In this document: in pieces, positions 25,595 to 34,159 of the stretch | Position numbering within the stretch: the stretch's first letter is position 1 | How the letters are laid out: each line of letters starts with the position of its first letter | Assembly (NCBI GenBank): GCA_020073645.1 | Contig: JAIQET010000013.1 | Location: forward strand, 1-64,000 | Source: Terriglobia bacterium | GTDB taxonomy: Bacteria > Acidobacteriota > Terriglobia > Terriglobales > Acidobacteriaceae | Length of the DNA: 64,000 nucleotides | Direction of reading: 5' to 3' | Translations under genes and position numbers: made by a program | The notes under the pieces: model-generated | The model's database searches: none | The model's input: the letters and a program-made list of their open reading frames with translations, nothing else | What the model was told of the DNA's origin: nothing

Positions 25595-27673
25595 TTAGTT
25601 CGTCTGCGGTTGGTCCGCCTGCGGTGGCTGCGGCGGATTGGTCTGGGGCTGCGTCTCCTGGCGCGGGGCAGCGTAGGGGACTTTGGGCATTTGCGTCACT
25701 TGACCGCTGACGGCATCGTTCAGAAGGATGCCGTTTTGGGTGAGGGTCAGACCGGTAGAGCGGTCCAGTTCCACCCGCGATTTCTCGTAGGCCGCCTTGG
25801 CAGCCACCAAGTTCGACTGCGCCTGCGTCAGGTCGCGCTGTGTTTGCAGCACCAGGGTGGTAGTGGACGCGCCTAGAGCGTACTTCTTCTGTTCGGCATC
25901 CAGCGATTGCTTGGCCAACTCGACCGCAGCCTCGCCGGCTTCCACGTTGGCCCGGTTCTGCTGCACCGAGAATTGGGCATTGCGGACCTCTATGCGCACC
26001 TGGTTTTCGAGCTGCTGCAAGCGCATCTGGGCTTGGCGGTATTCCAGTTCGGCGCGCACCTGGGTGGCTTGCGCAGCGCGGTTGCGAATGGGAATGTTCA
26101 ACTGCACGCCGACGCCTTTGTCAGGGGCGGTCCCGTCCACGAGCTGGCTCAGGGTATCGCCGTAGCCGTTCGTCGCAAATGTTGCCTTCGTTTGGCAGAA
26201 GTTCATATTCGACCCCGGATTGCCGCAAATGGAGGCCGGATTCTGGGCGCCGCCCAATCCGGAGCCACCGTAGTAAGCAAACAGGCTCAGGCTGGGCAGA
26301 AGGGCATTCGTGGCAGTCTTTTTGGTGAGGTCGCGGTTAGTAAGGTCAATCCGCGATTCCGCCAGCTCCGCGCGATGGTTGAGTGCGTCGTTGATCAGGT
26401 CTTGAATCGGCACCACGGGTTCATTGGCCGGAATGGCCATCGTCGAAGTGGGGATCACTTCCGCTTCGGCCAGCGCCGGGTCGACGAGAGTGCGGCTTAG
26501 CGCGTTCTTGATGAGTAACTGCTGCAACTGAAGATTGGTTTGAGCCACGATCAGGGACTGCTGATTGGTGGCGACGACGCTCTGAGCGCGTACCACCTCG
26601 ATAGGCGCCAGGGTGCCGATCTGCACCTGCTTCTTGTTGTCCTCGAGCGTCTTCTGGGCCAGTGCGAGCGAGTCCTGCTGTACTCTTACGTTCTCGTAGG
26701 CGCTCACCAGGTCCCAGTAGATGTTCTCGATCTGGTTCACGCTGGTGATGACCTGCAGGCGGAAGGCCACGTCGGAAATCTCGCGGTTGTTCTTGGCGAT
26801 GCGGATGAAACGGGTGTTGGAGGCAAACCCCAGCCCCTGCAGCAGAGGCTGGCTCAGGGTGAAGCGGAAACTGGAGGTGAGGTCCGGGCTGGCGGTGGAG
26901 AATGGAGAGTTGGTTGTGGCACGGGTGTTGTTGAAACCCACTGACATATTCATGCCCCAGTGGAAGCCCTGGTTGTAAGCAAAATTTGCGGTGGTAGTGT
27001 TCTGATTTGCGTTCGCAACGAATGCACTCGCACTCAGAACATTGTTGCGGTCGAACTGCAAGGTTCCGGTAATGATGGGATCGAACGAGGGGATGGATGA
27101 TCCCGCACCCACGGTGGAAGTCACCAGACCCGAACTGCCGGTACCGGCACCGCCAGCGCCCGCAGTGGTGCCGCCAGCCCCGCCGCCCTGGGAACCGGTG
27201 GTGGAGGTCCCACCGATGCCGCCTACGCCGCCGCCGGGCGTCCCTTGCACCACGCCGGTGTTGACGCCGCGGATTGACTGGCCGGCATTGGACAGCATGA
27301 TGTCGGTGTCGGCGATGGGCAGGTTATAGCGTGCGATCGCGATGTCGAGGTTATTCTCCAAAGCCAAGGCAATGGTGTCGTCGAGCGACAGGTACAATTT
27401 GCCATCGCGCATTAGCTGGTCAATGCGCGGGGTATTCGCCAGGTTCGGAGGCGAAACCGTACGCGGGGAGTAGGGACCGACTGGGTTGGGAAAATATCCC
27501 TGCGGCTTGGAGTAGTCGCTGAACGGGTAGGGCGTCTGCAGCTTCTGGGTCTGCGGCGCTGGGTTCTGAGGCGGTTGCGCGGAAGTTTGTGCCCAACCGC
27601 TAATACACAGCACGCCCGCCAGCATAACTGCGGCCACACAACGGGCAGAGGAATTCAAACGAGGCACATGCAT
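25595..27673 (-). CDS. TolC-family outer-membrane efflux protein
   Basis: This 692-residue protein has a signal peptide ending about residue 29 (SGWAQ). The two halves of an OEP repeat follow, with long alpha-helical stretches (AQKTLEDNKKQVQIGTLAP; EAGEAAVELAKQSLDAEQKK). It is considerably longer than TolC (about 470). Extra material includes a Gly/Ser-rich segment around residues 145-195 and a Pro/Gln-rich C-terminus. It would form the outer-membrane duct of a tripartite efflux pump or type I secretion system. No pump or adaptor gene is adjacent. Its own terminator indicates a single-gene unit. Confidence 0.88.
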   Translation of the reverse strand: MHVPRLNSSARCVAAVMLAGVLCISGWAQTSAQPPQNPAPQTQKLQTPYPFSDYSKPQGYFPNPVGPYSPRTVSPPNLANTPRIDQLMRDGKLYLSLDDTIALALENNLDIAIARYNLPIADTDIMLSNAGQSIRGVNTGVVQGTPGGGVGGIGGTSTTGSQGGGAGGTTAGAGGAGTGSSGLVTSTVGAGSSIPSFDPIITGTLQFDRNNVLSASAFVANANQNTTTANFAYNQGFHWGMNMSVGFNNTRATTNSPFSTASPDLTSSFRFTLSQPLLQGLGFASNTRFIRIAKNNREISDVAFRLQVITSVNQIENIYWDLVSAYENVRVQQDSLALAQKTLEDNKKQVQIGTLAPIEVVRAQSVVATNQQSLIVAQTNLQLQQLLIKNALSRTLVDPALAEAEVIPTSTMAIPANEPVVPIQDLINDALNHRAELAESRIDLTNRDLTKKTATNALLPSLSLFAYYGGSGLGGAQNPASICGNPGSNMNFCQTKATFATNGYGDTLSQLVDGTAPDKGVGVQLNIPIRNRAAQATQVRAELEYRQAQMRLQQLENQVRIEVRNAQFSVQQNRANVEAGEAAVELAKQSLDAEQKKYALGASTTTLVLQTQRDLTQAQSNLVAAKAAYEKSRVELDRSTGLTLTQNGILLNDAVSGQVTQMPKVPYAAPRQETQPQTNPPQPPQADQPQTN

Positions 27674-27955
27674 TCGCTCATCTCCATGGATAAGGGCTGT
27701 TCTCTGTCAAAAAGCCTGCGAAAGCTCCTGGGTCACCACAGTGGTACGCACGCGGCCCCCAGCAGGTTTCACTTTTCTGGCGCGTGCGCAGCGGAACCAC
27801 TGCTCATCCGACCTGCGCAATACGGGAAGTCAAATAGTATAGCTGACATGGCGCTTGCTTTCCGCGACGGAAAGCGAGACCAGCGCGTAAAAGTTTGTAA
27901 AGATTGCAAAGACATTAGATGAGCGGCTGCGGGTCGAGGAACCGAAGGAATCGGC

Positions 27956-28708
27956 ATGCGAAATCTCAAACTGGTCTTGGCCTATGACGGCTCGGAGTTT
28001 TCCGGCTGGCAGGTGCAGCCGGACGCTGCCACTATCCAAGGCACACTGGCCTCAGCTATTGGACGGGTGACGGGAGAAAAGGTATTGCCGCAAGGCTCGG
28101 GACGCACCGATGCCGGGGTGCACGCCCTCGCCCAGGTGGCCACCTTCAGCACCGAATCGCCCATCCCGACGGAGAACTTGGTCAAGGCCCTGAATGACAT
28201 TTTACCGGCTGCGATTCGGGTGCTCGAGGTTGGCGAGGCTGCGGCGGATTTTCATGCCCGAAAGTCGGCGCGGGCGAAAACCTATCGCTATCGCATGTAT
28301 CGCGGGACTATTTGCCCGCCCTTTCTGGCGCGCTACGTGTGGCACTACCCGTACCCGCTGGACGAGGATGCGATGCGGGCGGCGGCCGGTTTGGTAGTGG
28401 GGGAACATGATTTCACTTCGTTTGCTGCGCTCGATCCGGAACGCGGGCGGGATGAGGGGGAAGTCACGAACGTGCGGCACATTTTTCGTTCGAGCTGGCA
28501 GCGGGATGGAGACGAACTGGTGTACTCCGTGCGCGGGAGCGGATTTCTGCACCACATGGTGCGCAACCTGGTGGGCACATTCGTGCTGGTGGGGAAGGGG
28601 ACGTTGAAGGCCTCGGATATCGAGCGGATTTTGGAAGCACGCAACCGCTCGGCGGCGGGGGCCACTGCGCCAGCGAGTGGACTTTATCTGGTGGGCGTGG
28701 AGTATTAG
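27956..28708 (+). CDS. truA: tRNA pseudouridine(38-40) synthase
   Basis: This 250-residue enzyme modifies uridines 38-40 of the tRNA anticodon stem. The catalytic aspartate is D52 in GSGRTDAGVHALAQ. Other family segments are AYDGSEFSGWQVQP, FHARKSARAKTYRYR and FLHHMVRNLVGT. Length is normal. It is divergent from the TolC gene across 282 bases that hold no coding signal or recognisable repeat. Confidence 0.96.
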   Translation: MRNLKLVLAYDGSEFSGWQVQPDAATIQGTLASAIGRVTGEKVLPQGSGRTDAGVHALAQVATFSTESPIPTENLVKALNDILPAAIRVLEVGEAAADFHARKSARAKTYRYRMYRGTICPPFLARYVWHYPYPLDEDAMRAAAGLVVGEHDFTSFAALDPERGRDEGEVTNVRHIFRSSWQRDGDELVYSVRGSGFLHHMVRNLVGTFVLVGKGTLKASDIERILEARNRSAAGATAPASGLYLVGVEY

Positions 28709-28756
28709 TTGCTCGTGTGGCGCGGGCGCCCCAGCCCAAGTAAACTCTGAACAGGT

Positions 28757-30331
28757 ATGGCTACGGACATCCAGATCGCGGTTCGCAAGGTGGTTTCCGT
28801 TAACCCAGCGACCGGAGCGGTTTTGCGCGAACTCGAATGCGCCAGCGATTCAGAGGTTCAGGCAGCCGTTGCCCGGGCCCGCGCGGCGCAGTTGAAGTGG
28901 TATGAGATCGGCATTCCCAAGCGGGTCGCCATCCTGCGCAAGTTTCAGCACTGCCTGCACGAAAAGAAATCCGAGATCGCGCGCCTGATCACACAAGAGG
29001 CCGGGAAGCCCTACGTCGAGGCGCTGCTAACCGAAGTGCTGGTGGTCTTGGATGCCGCCGGTTTCCTGGCGAAAAACGCCTATGGTTTGCTGCGAGAAGA
29101 GGTAGTGCCGCACGGCAACTTGGCGATGAAATCCAAGGCAGGCCGCATTGTGCGCGAACCGTACGGAGTGGTTGGGATTATCTCGCCGTGGAATTATCCC
29201 TTTTCGATTCCTGCCACCGAAAGTCTGGCTGCGCTGGTCGCCGGAAACACGGTGGTGGTGAAGCCGTCCGAACTGACCTCGCTGATGGCGCTGGAACTGG
29301 CGTCACTGCTGTACGCAGCGGGTGTGCCCAGGGATGTTTTCCAGGTGGTGGTGGGCGATGGTGCAACCGGCGCGGCGCTGATCCATTCCGAGATCGACAA
29401 ACTGATCTTTACCGGGAGCGTGCCTACGGGCAAGCGCATTGCGCAGGCGGCTGCGGTGCGGCTGCTTCCCGTGGTGCTCGAACTCGGTGGAAAAGATCCC
29501 ATGCTGGTGCTCGACGATGCCGATGTCGAAGTGGCCTCCAGCGGAGCGGTCTGGGGTGCGTTCGTGAACGCGGGGCAGGCTTGTCTGTCGGTCGAGCGCT
29601 GTTACGTGCACCGCAGCCTGTACGAACCGTTCCTCGAAGCTTGTGTGAGCAAAGCCAAGCAACTGCGGGTGGGCGATGGGATGGATGCCGAGACCGATGT
29701 CGGGCCGATGATCCACGAGCGCCAGGTGCGCAATGTGGAAGCACAAATGGAAGATGCAATGGCACGCGGGGCGCGGCTGCTGGTTGGTGGTGCCCGAGTG
29801 GGCCGAGGTGCGTCTAACTTCTATGCGCCGACGGTGTTGGCCGACGTCACTCACGAAATGCGCATCATGCGGGAGGAGACGTTCGGGCCGGTGCTTCCGG
29901 TGATGGCGTTTGACAAGGATGACGAAGCTGTCTGGCTGGCCAACGATTCTGAGTATGGTCTGGCTGCCAGCGTATGGACGCGGGACCGCACCCGCGGCGA
30001 AGCGCTGGCCGCGCGCATCCACGCGGGCACGGTGATGGTGAACGATACCGTGTCCTGTTTCGGCATCAGTGAGGCGCCGCACGGAGGCGTGAAAGCCAGC
30101 GGCATCGGGCGGACCCACGGTCGCTTTGGGCTGGAAGAGATGGTGCGGATCAAGTACGTGGGTTCGGACCGCTTGCCGGGCATCAAGAAAATCTGGTGGT
30201 ACGGGTACGGCGCAGCGTTTGTGCGGCAGATGGAAGGGTTCCTGGATCTGCAGTTTGGGCGGGGCCTGGGACGGCGGGTGCGCGGCGCCATGCGGTCCGC
30301 GGGAGTGTATGTGCGGAAGGGGAGAGTGTAG
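28757..30331 (+). CDS. aldehyde dehydrogenase
   Basis: This 524-residue NAD(P)-dependent aldehyde dehydrogenase has the catalytic base E242 in VLELGGKDPML and the nucleophile C276 in NAGQACLSVERC. The cofactor segment GIISPWNYPFSIP is present. It carries about 40 extra C-terminal residues (IKKIWWYGYGAAF onward) rich in aromatic and basic residues, which may associate with the membrane. It closely follows truA (48 bases) but is functionally unrelated. Substrate unassigned; the long tail is reminiscent of fatty-aldehyde dehydrogenases. Confidence 0.88.
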   Translation: MATDIQIAVRKVVSVNPATGAVLRELECASDSEVQAAVARARAAQLKWYEIGIPKRVAILRKFQHCLHEKKSEIARLITQEAGKPYVEALLTEVLVVLDAAGFLAKNAYGLLREEVVPHGNLAMKSKAGRIVREPYGVVGIISPWNYPFSIPATESLAALVAGNTVVVKPSELTSLMALELASLLYAAGVPRDVFQVVVGDGATGAALIHSEIDKLIFTGSVPTGKRIAQAAAVRLLPVVLELGGKDPMLVLDDADVEVASSGAVWGAFVNAGQACLSVERCYVHRSLYEPFLEACVSKAKQLRVGDGMDAETDVGPMIHERQVRNVEAQMEDAMARGARLLVGGARVGRGASNFYAPTVLADVTHEMRIMREETFGPVLPVMAFDKDDEAVWLANDSEYGLAASVWTRDRTRGEALAARIHAGTVMVNDTVSCFGISEAPHGGVKASGIGRTHGRFGLEEMVRIKYVGSDRLPGIKKIWWYGYGAAFVRQMEGFLDLQFGRGLGRRVRGAMRSAGVYVRKGRV

Positions 30332-30392
30332 GGCCCGCCAGATGGTCGCGAGCTCTAAGGTGTAACGGCGAGAACGCTACGCAAGCAGTGGG

Positions 30393-30418
30393 GTGGCCGG
30401 CGGGACGCCGGCGCTACG
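30393..30418. repeat. palindromic repeat family B, copy B3
   Basis: A single lobe with GCCGGCG/CGCCGGC and CGCTACG lies directly upstream of the ribosome binding site of the DinB-like gene. Confidence 0.75.
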
Positions 30419-30432
30419 ATAAGGAGAGACGT

Positions 30433-30912
30433 GTGAGCAACGATCCCAGCCGCGAAATGCTGCGTCACACCCTGGCCACACTGGCTTACCGGGGAGGCAA
30501 GGCGGTGCGCAATGCGCCAGAGTCATTCGGCGATTTTGGTGCGGCCGAAGGCGTGAGGACGCCGGGGCAAATCCTGGCGCACATTGGAGACCTGATGGAC
30601 TGGGGCCTGTCGATGGCCAACGGGCAAAGGAAATGGCAGGACTCCAAGCCGCTGCCGTGGAAGCAGGAAGTGGAGCGGTTCTTTGGCACGCTCCGGGCCT
30701 TCGATGAATACCTCGCGTCCAACCAACCGCTGCACGCTCCGGTCGAGAAACTGTTTCAGGGGCCGGTGGCGGATGCCTTGACGCATGTAGGGCAGATCGC
30801 CGTCCTGCGGCGCATGGCGGGGGCACCGGTGCGAGGAGAGAATTACTTCGTCGCAGATATTACCGCGGGCCGCGTGGGGCCGGATCAGGCCGCGCCAAAA
30901 CGCGAATTCTGA
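30433..30912 (+). CDS. DinB-like four-helix-bundle protein
   Basis: This 159-residue protein starts with GTG after AAGGAG. The segments TPGQILAHIGDLMDWGLSMA and DALTHVGQIAVLRRMAGAP place histidines as in the metal-binding triad of DinB/YfiT-type proteins. These are often thiol-dependent transferases or of unknown function. Expression may begin close to the family B repeat. Confidence 0.7.
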   Translation: MSNDPSREMLRHTLATLAYRGGKAVRNAPESFGDFGAAEGVRTPGQILAHIGDLMDWGLSMANGQRKWQDSKPLPWKQEVERFFGTLRAFDEYLASNQPLHAPVEKLFQGPVADALTHVGQIAVLRRMAGAPVRGENYFVADITAGRVGPDQAAPKREF

Positions 30913-31028
30913 TCTCGGGAAGCAAGGCTCTCGCCTCGCGATTCAGGTTTCCCGATTACTTCGAGTAAAATGAACGGTTCTGAGCCGAATCTGGCGGCTT
31001 GCGAGCCGCAGCGACGAGGATCACCGCA

Positions 31029-31367
31029 TTGGCCACGACCGAAACCGCAACCTCCACGCAAACTCCTCCCCAGCTTCCCCATCACAAAGTGAAGATCAAG
31101 AAGCTGGGACAGCGCTCCTGCAACGAGAAGGACGACAAGGGCAAGTTTTGCGGCGGGCATCTGAAGCGCTGGTACTACATGAGTGACGCCGTGGAGCAGG
31201 CGTGCGGCGACGTGGAGAAGGCCTGGGGGCCGAACGCCGAGGTTTATCGCTGCGAGTTCTGCAAGACCCTGTATTTGCCCAACCCGGAGGATGTGCGTGG
31301 CATCAATGTGGCGGGGAAGGGACGAACCTCGGTGTTCGGATTGACGGTTCCGACGAAGGAGAAGTAG
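31029..31367 (+). CDS. small zinc-ribbon-like protein
   Basis: This 112-residue hydrophilic protein has cysteines at SCNEKDDKGKFCGGH, ACGD and YRCEFCKTLYLP. The C-terminal CxxC with the earlier cysteines suggests a zinc-binding fold. I chose the TTG at 31029 because GAGGA lies 8 bases upstream; an alternative start at 30999 is possible. The body is lysine-rich. No known family is recognised. It precedes the LeuA-like synthase by 129 bases with a family C repeat between. Confidence 0.6.
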   Translation: MATTETATSTQTPPQLPHHKVKIKKLGQRSCNEKDDKGKFCGGHLKRWYYMSDAVEQACGDVEKAWGPNAEVYRCEFCKTLYLPNPEDVRGINVAGKGRTSVFGLTVPTKEK

Positions 31368-31440
31368 CAGCGAGAGCGAGGCTTTGGTCCTTGGGGAAGG
31401 GCGGCGCGTGGGGCGCTTACCCGACATCATCAAAACCTGC

Positions 31441-31484
31441 CGAGCGGGGCTCGGCCCGGACGGGCGAGGTCGCCCGTCCCCACA
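31441..31484. repeat. palindromic repeat family C, copy C3
   Basis: CGAGCGGGGCTCG arm, then GACGGGCG/CGCCCGTC hairpin and CCACA. It ends 12 bases before the GTG start of the next gene. Confidence 0.8.
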
Positions 31485-31496
31485 TATGCATTCATC

Positions 31497-32747
31497 GTGA
31501 AAGTTTCTGAGCTCATCTACGACTGGAACCAGATTCATCCCGCGTCGCTGCGGCCGTCGGGGCATGTTCTGCTCAACGACGAGACCTTGCGCGACGGGCT
31601 GCAGTCGCCTTCGGTGCGTGATCCCTCGATCGAAGAAAAGATCCACATCCTGCACTTGATGGAGGCGCTGGGGATCAACTCGCTCGACCTGGGTTTGCCG
31701 GGCGCGGGTCCGCGGGCGGTGGAGCACACGGAAGCGCTGGCGCGCGAGATCGTGCAGCACAAGATGAAAATCCGCGCCAATTGCGCGGCCCGCACGCACC
31801 AGAACGATATTCGGCCGGTTGCCGAGATCGTGCAGCGCACGGGACTCAACATTGAGGCCGCTACGTTTCTTGGGTCGAGTCCCATCCGCCGCTATACCGA
31901 AGGCTGGACCGACGACTTCCTTTTGCAGACCACCGAGAGCGCGGTGAAATACGCGGTGTCCCTGGGGCTCGAGGTCATGTACGTGACCGAAGACACCACG
32001 CGCTGCGATCCGGAGATGGTGAAGCGGCTCTACTCCGCGGCCATCAATTGCGGCGCCCGTGCGATTGTGGTCTGCGACACCGCGGGACACGCGACGCCGA
32101 TGGGCACGTTCGCCCTGGTGCGGTTCATCGTGGATGAAGTGGTGAAGCCTTCGGGGGAGAAAATCCGGGTGGACTGGCATGGTCATTGCGATCGTGGCCT
32201 GGCCATTGCCAACTCGATGGCGGCATTGGTGGCGGGAGCCGAATGCGTGCATGCCTGCGCGCTGGGCCTCGGAGAGCGCGTGGGCAACACCCAGATGGAC
32301 CAGATGCTGGTCAACCTGAAGCTGATGGGCATTCCCCCGTGGGGCGAGCAGGACCTGACCAAGCTGAAAGACTATTGTCAGGCGGTGTCGCGGGCCACGG
32401 GCGTTCCGATTCCAGCGAACTACCCGGTGGTGGGCGAGGACGCTTTCCGCACCGCGACCGGAGTGCATGCGGCGGCGGTGATCAAGGCGTACAAGAAGAA
32501 CGACATCGAACTGGCGAACACGGTCTATTCCGGTGTGCCTTCGCACGTGTTCGGTCTGGAGCAGGTGATTGATATCGGCCCCATGAGCGGCAAGTCGAAC
32601 GTGCTGTTCTGGCTGGAGCGCCACGGCCTGCCCGTGGCCGACGATATTGTGGAGCGCATCTACAAGCGCGCCAAGGCGTCGAACCATACCTTGAGCCACG
32701 CCGAGATTTTGGAGTGCGTGCAGACGGCGGGGGCCGCGTCTGACTGA
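31497..32747 (+). CDS. isopropylmalate/homocitrate synthase-like (HMGL-like) enzyme
   Basis: This 416-residue TIM-barrel Claisen-condensing enzyme has the N-terminal NDETLRDGLQSP motif and the metal ligands in VDWHGHCDRG. A C-terminal helical part contains GVHAAAVIKAYKK. It lacks the LeuA dimer/regulatory domain, so it resembles homocitrate/re-citrate synthase-like or 2-isopropylmalate-synthase-like proteins. It starts with GTG at 31497. The ribosome binding site is poor because the family C repeat lies immediately upstream. The keto-acid substrate is not determined. Confidence 0.8.
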   Translation: MKVSELIYDWNQIHPASLRPSGHVLLNDETLRDGLQSPSVRDPSIEEKIHILHLMEALGINSLDLGLPGAGPRAVEHTEALAREIVQHKMKIRANCAARTHQNDIRPVAEIVQRTGLNIEAATFLGSSPIRRYTEGWTDDFLLQTTESAVKYAVSLGLEVMYVTEDTTRCDPEMVKRLYSAAINCGARAIVVCDTAGHATPMGTFALVRFIVDEVVKPSGEKIRVDWHGHCDRGLAIANSMAALVAGAECVHACALGLGERVGNTQMDQMLVNLKLMGIPPWGEQDLTKLKDYCQAVSRATGVPIPANYPVVGEDAFRTATGVHAAAVIKAYKKNDIELANTVYSGVPSHVFGLEQVIDIGPMSGKSNVLFWLERHGLPVADDIVERIYKRAKASNHTLSHAEILECVQTAGAASD

Positions 32748-32755
32748 TGGGCGCT

Positions 32756-32777
32756 GAGACGCAGCAAGCTGCGTCTC
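32756..32777. repeat. CAAG-loop hairpin
   Basis: GAGACGCAG pairs perfectly with CTGCGTCTC around a CAAG loop, 9 bases after the synthase stop. There is no T tract, so it is not a classical terminator. The same loop is seen in the hairpin at 35919-35950. Confidence 0.65.
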
Positions 32778-32896
32778 TAGAGCGAATCCAGCCAACGGAC
32801 CTCGGGGTAATCGTTACCGTCCGGGCGTAATCCACGGTCGTCGCTAAAGCCAATCCCAAGTTCCCGGTTGCGTTGTAATATGACGAATTAACTTCG

Positions 32897-34159
32897 ATGG
32901 CCCTCACTCCCCGCGCCGAAGTGTCGGAAGGTTTTCCCAACGTGCAGCAGGAGGTTGCGCGCCTAGCGGTGCTGGCGGAGGTCCGTTCGGCGTTTGCCTG
33001 GCTGCGCGCCCAGGAAGCGCAATTCGCCCACTGGCAACTGGAGCTGGCGCGCGTCGCGGCGCCCCCTTTTGGGGAGGCAGCGCGCGGGGCATGGCTGGCG
33101 GAAAAATTCCACGAGTTGGGGCTGGACAACGTGCACAGCGACGATGTGGGCAATGTGTTCGGCATTCATCCCGGCTACGGAAAAAGTTACGTCGCGCTCA
33201 GCGCCCACATCGACACGGTTTTCCCCGCAGGCACGCCGCTGAACATTCGGCAGCAAAGCGGACGCCTGTACGGGCCGGGCGTCTCCGACAACGGGGCGGG
33301 AGTGACGGCCATGCTGGCGATTGCGGCCCTGCTGCAAGCCGTGCGGGTTCGTCATGCCTTGCCATTCGTGTTTATCGGAAATGTAGGCGAGGAAGGCGAG
33401 GGCGACCTGCGCGGTATGCGCCACATTTTTTCCACCCCGCGCTGGAGAGATTCCATCCTTTACAGCCTGGTGCTGGACGGAGCGGGGTCGGACACGATTG
33501 TGGCGGAGGCCCTGGGCAGCCGCCGCTTCGAAGTGATCGTGCGCGGCCCCGGAGGACACTCCTGGAGCGACTTCGGCGCCCCCAATCCAATTCTGGTGCT
33601 GGCCCGTGCCATCCACACGTTCTCGCAGACGCCGGTGCCCCCGTCGCCCAAGACGACCTTCAACATCGGCGTCATCCGGGGCGGGACTTCGGTGAACTCC
33701 ATCCCGGAGTCGGCCAGCATGCGGGTGGATATTCGCTCTACCTCGATGGCGGAGATGGAACGGTTGGAGAGCGCGCTGCGCCTGGCGCTCGACCGCGCAG
33801 TCGAAGAGGAAACGCTGGTCGCGGAAGCGCGGGCCACCTCGCAGCGGCGGCCCTTTGGGCTCAGTACTGAAATCGTGGTGATCGGTAATCGCCCGGCAGG
33901 AGAACTGGGTTCGGACGCCCATATCCTGCAGGTGATTCGCGCGGTGGACGCGCAGTTGGGGAACTCGGCCCAAATTCAGCGCGCCTCCACCGACGCCAAC
34001 ATCCCATTGTCGCTGGGCCGCGAAGCCATTGCCATCGGCGGCGGAGGCATCGGCGGGGGAGCGCATACCCTGCAAGAGTGGTTCGACTGCAGTGGGCGCG
34101 AGTTGGGACTGAAGCGTATCCTGCTGGCCCTGCTCGCTCTTGCGGGAGTAGGCGGATGA
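32897..34159 (+). CDS. M20-family metallopeptidase
   Basis: This 420-residue zinc aminoacylase/peptidase resembles PepT. Visible metal ligands lie in LSAHIDTVFPAG, GVSDNGAGVTA, NVGEEGEGDL, VLDGAGSD and GGGAHTLQEWFD. A dimerisation-domain segment, VIVRGPGGHSWSDFG, is present. No signal peptide, so it is cytosolic. It is coupled by an ATGA overlap to the following amidohydrolase, suggesting the two hydrolyse related amide or peptide substrates. Confidence 0.9.
   Translation: MALTPRAEVSEGFPNVQQEVARLAVLAEVRSAFAWLRAQEAQFAHWQLELARVAAPPFGEAARGAWLAEKFHELGLDNVHSDDVGNVFGIHPGYGKSYVALSAHIDTVFPAGTPLNIRQQSGRLYGPGVSDNGAGVTAMLAIAALLQAVRVRHALPFVFIGNVGEEGEGDLRGMRHIFSTPRWRDSILYSLVLDGAGSDTIVAEALGSRRFEVIVRGPGGHSWSDFGAPNPILVLARAIHTFSQTPVPPSPKTTFNIGVIRGGTSVNSIPESASMRVDIRSTSMAEMERLESALRLALDRAVEEETLVAEARATSQRRPFGLSTEIVVIGNRPAGELGSDAHILQVIRAVDAQLGNSAQIQRASTDANIPLSLGREAIAIGGGGIGGGAHTLQEWFDCSGRELGLKRILLALLALAGVGG

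Noticed and set aside
32756-32777. Terminator after the LeuA-like gene
   Set aside because: The perfect hairpin lacks a T tract on either strand, so it is listed as a repeat.
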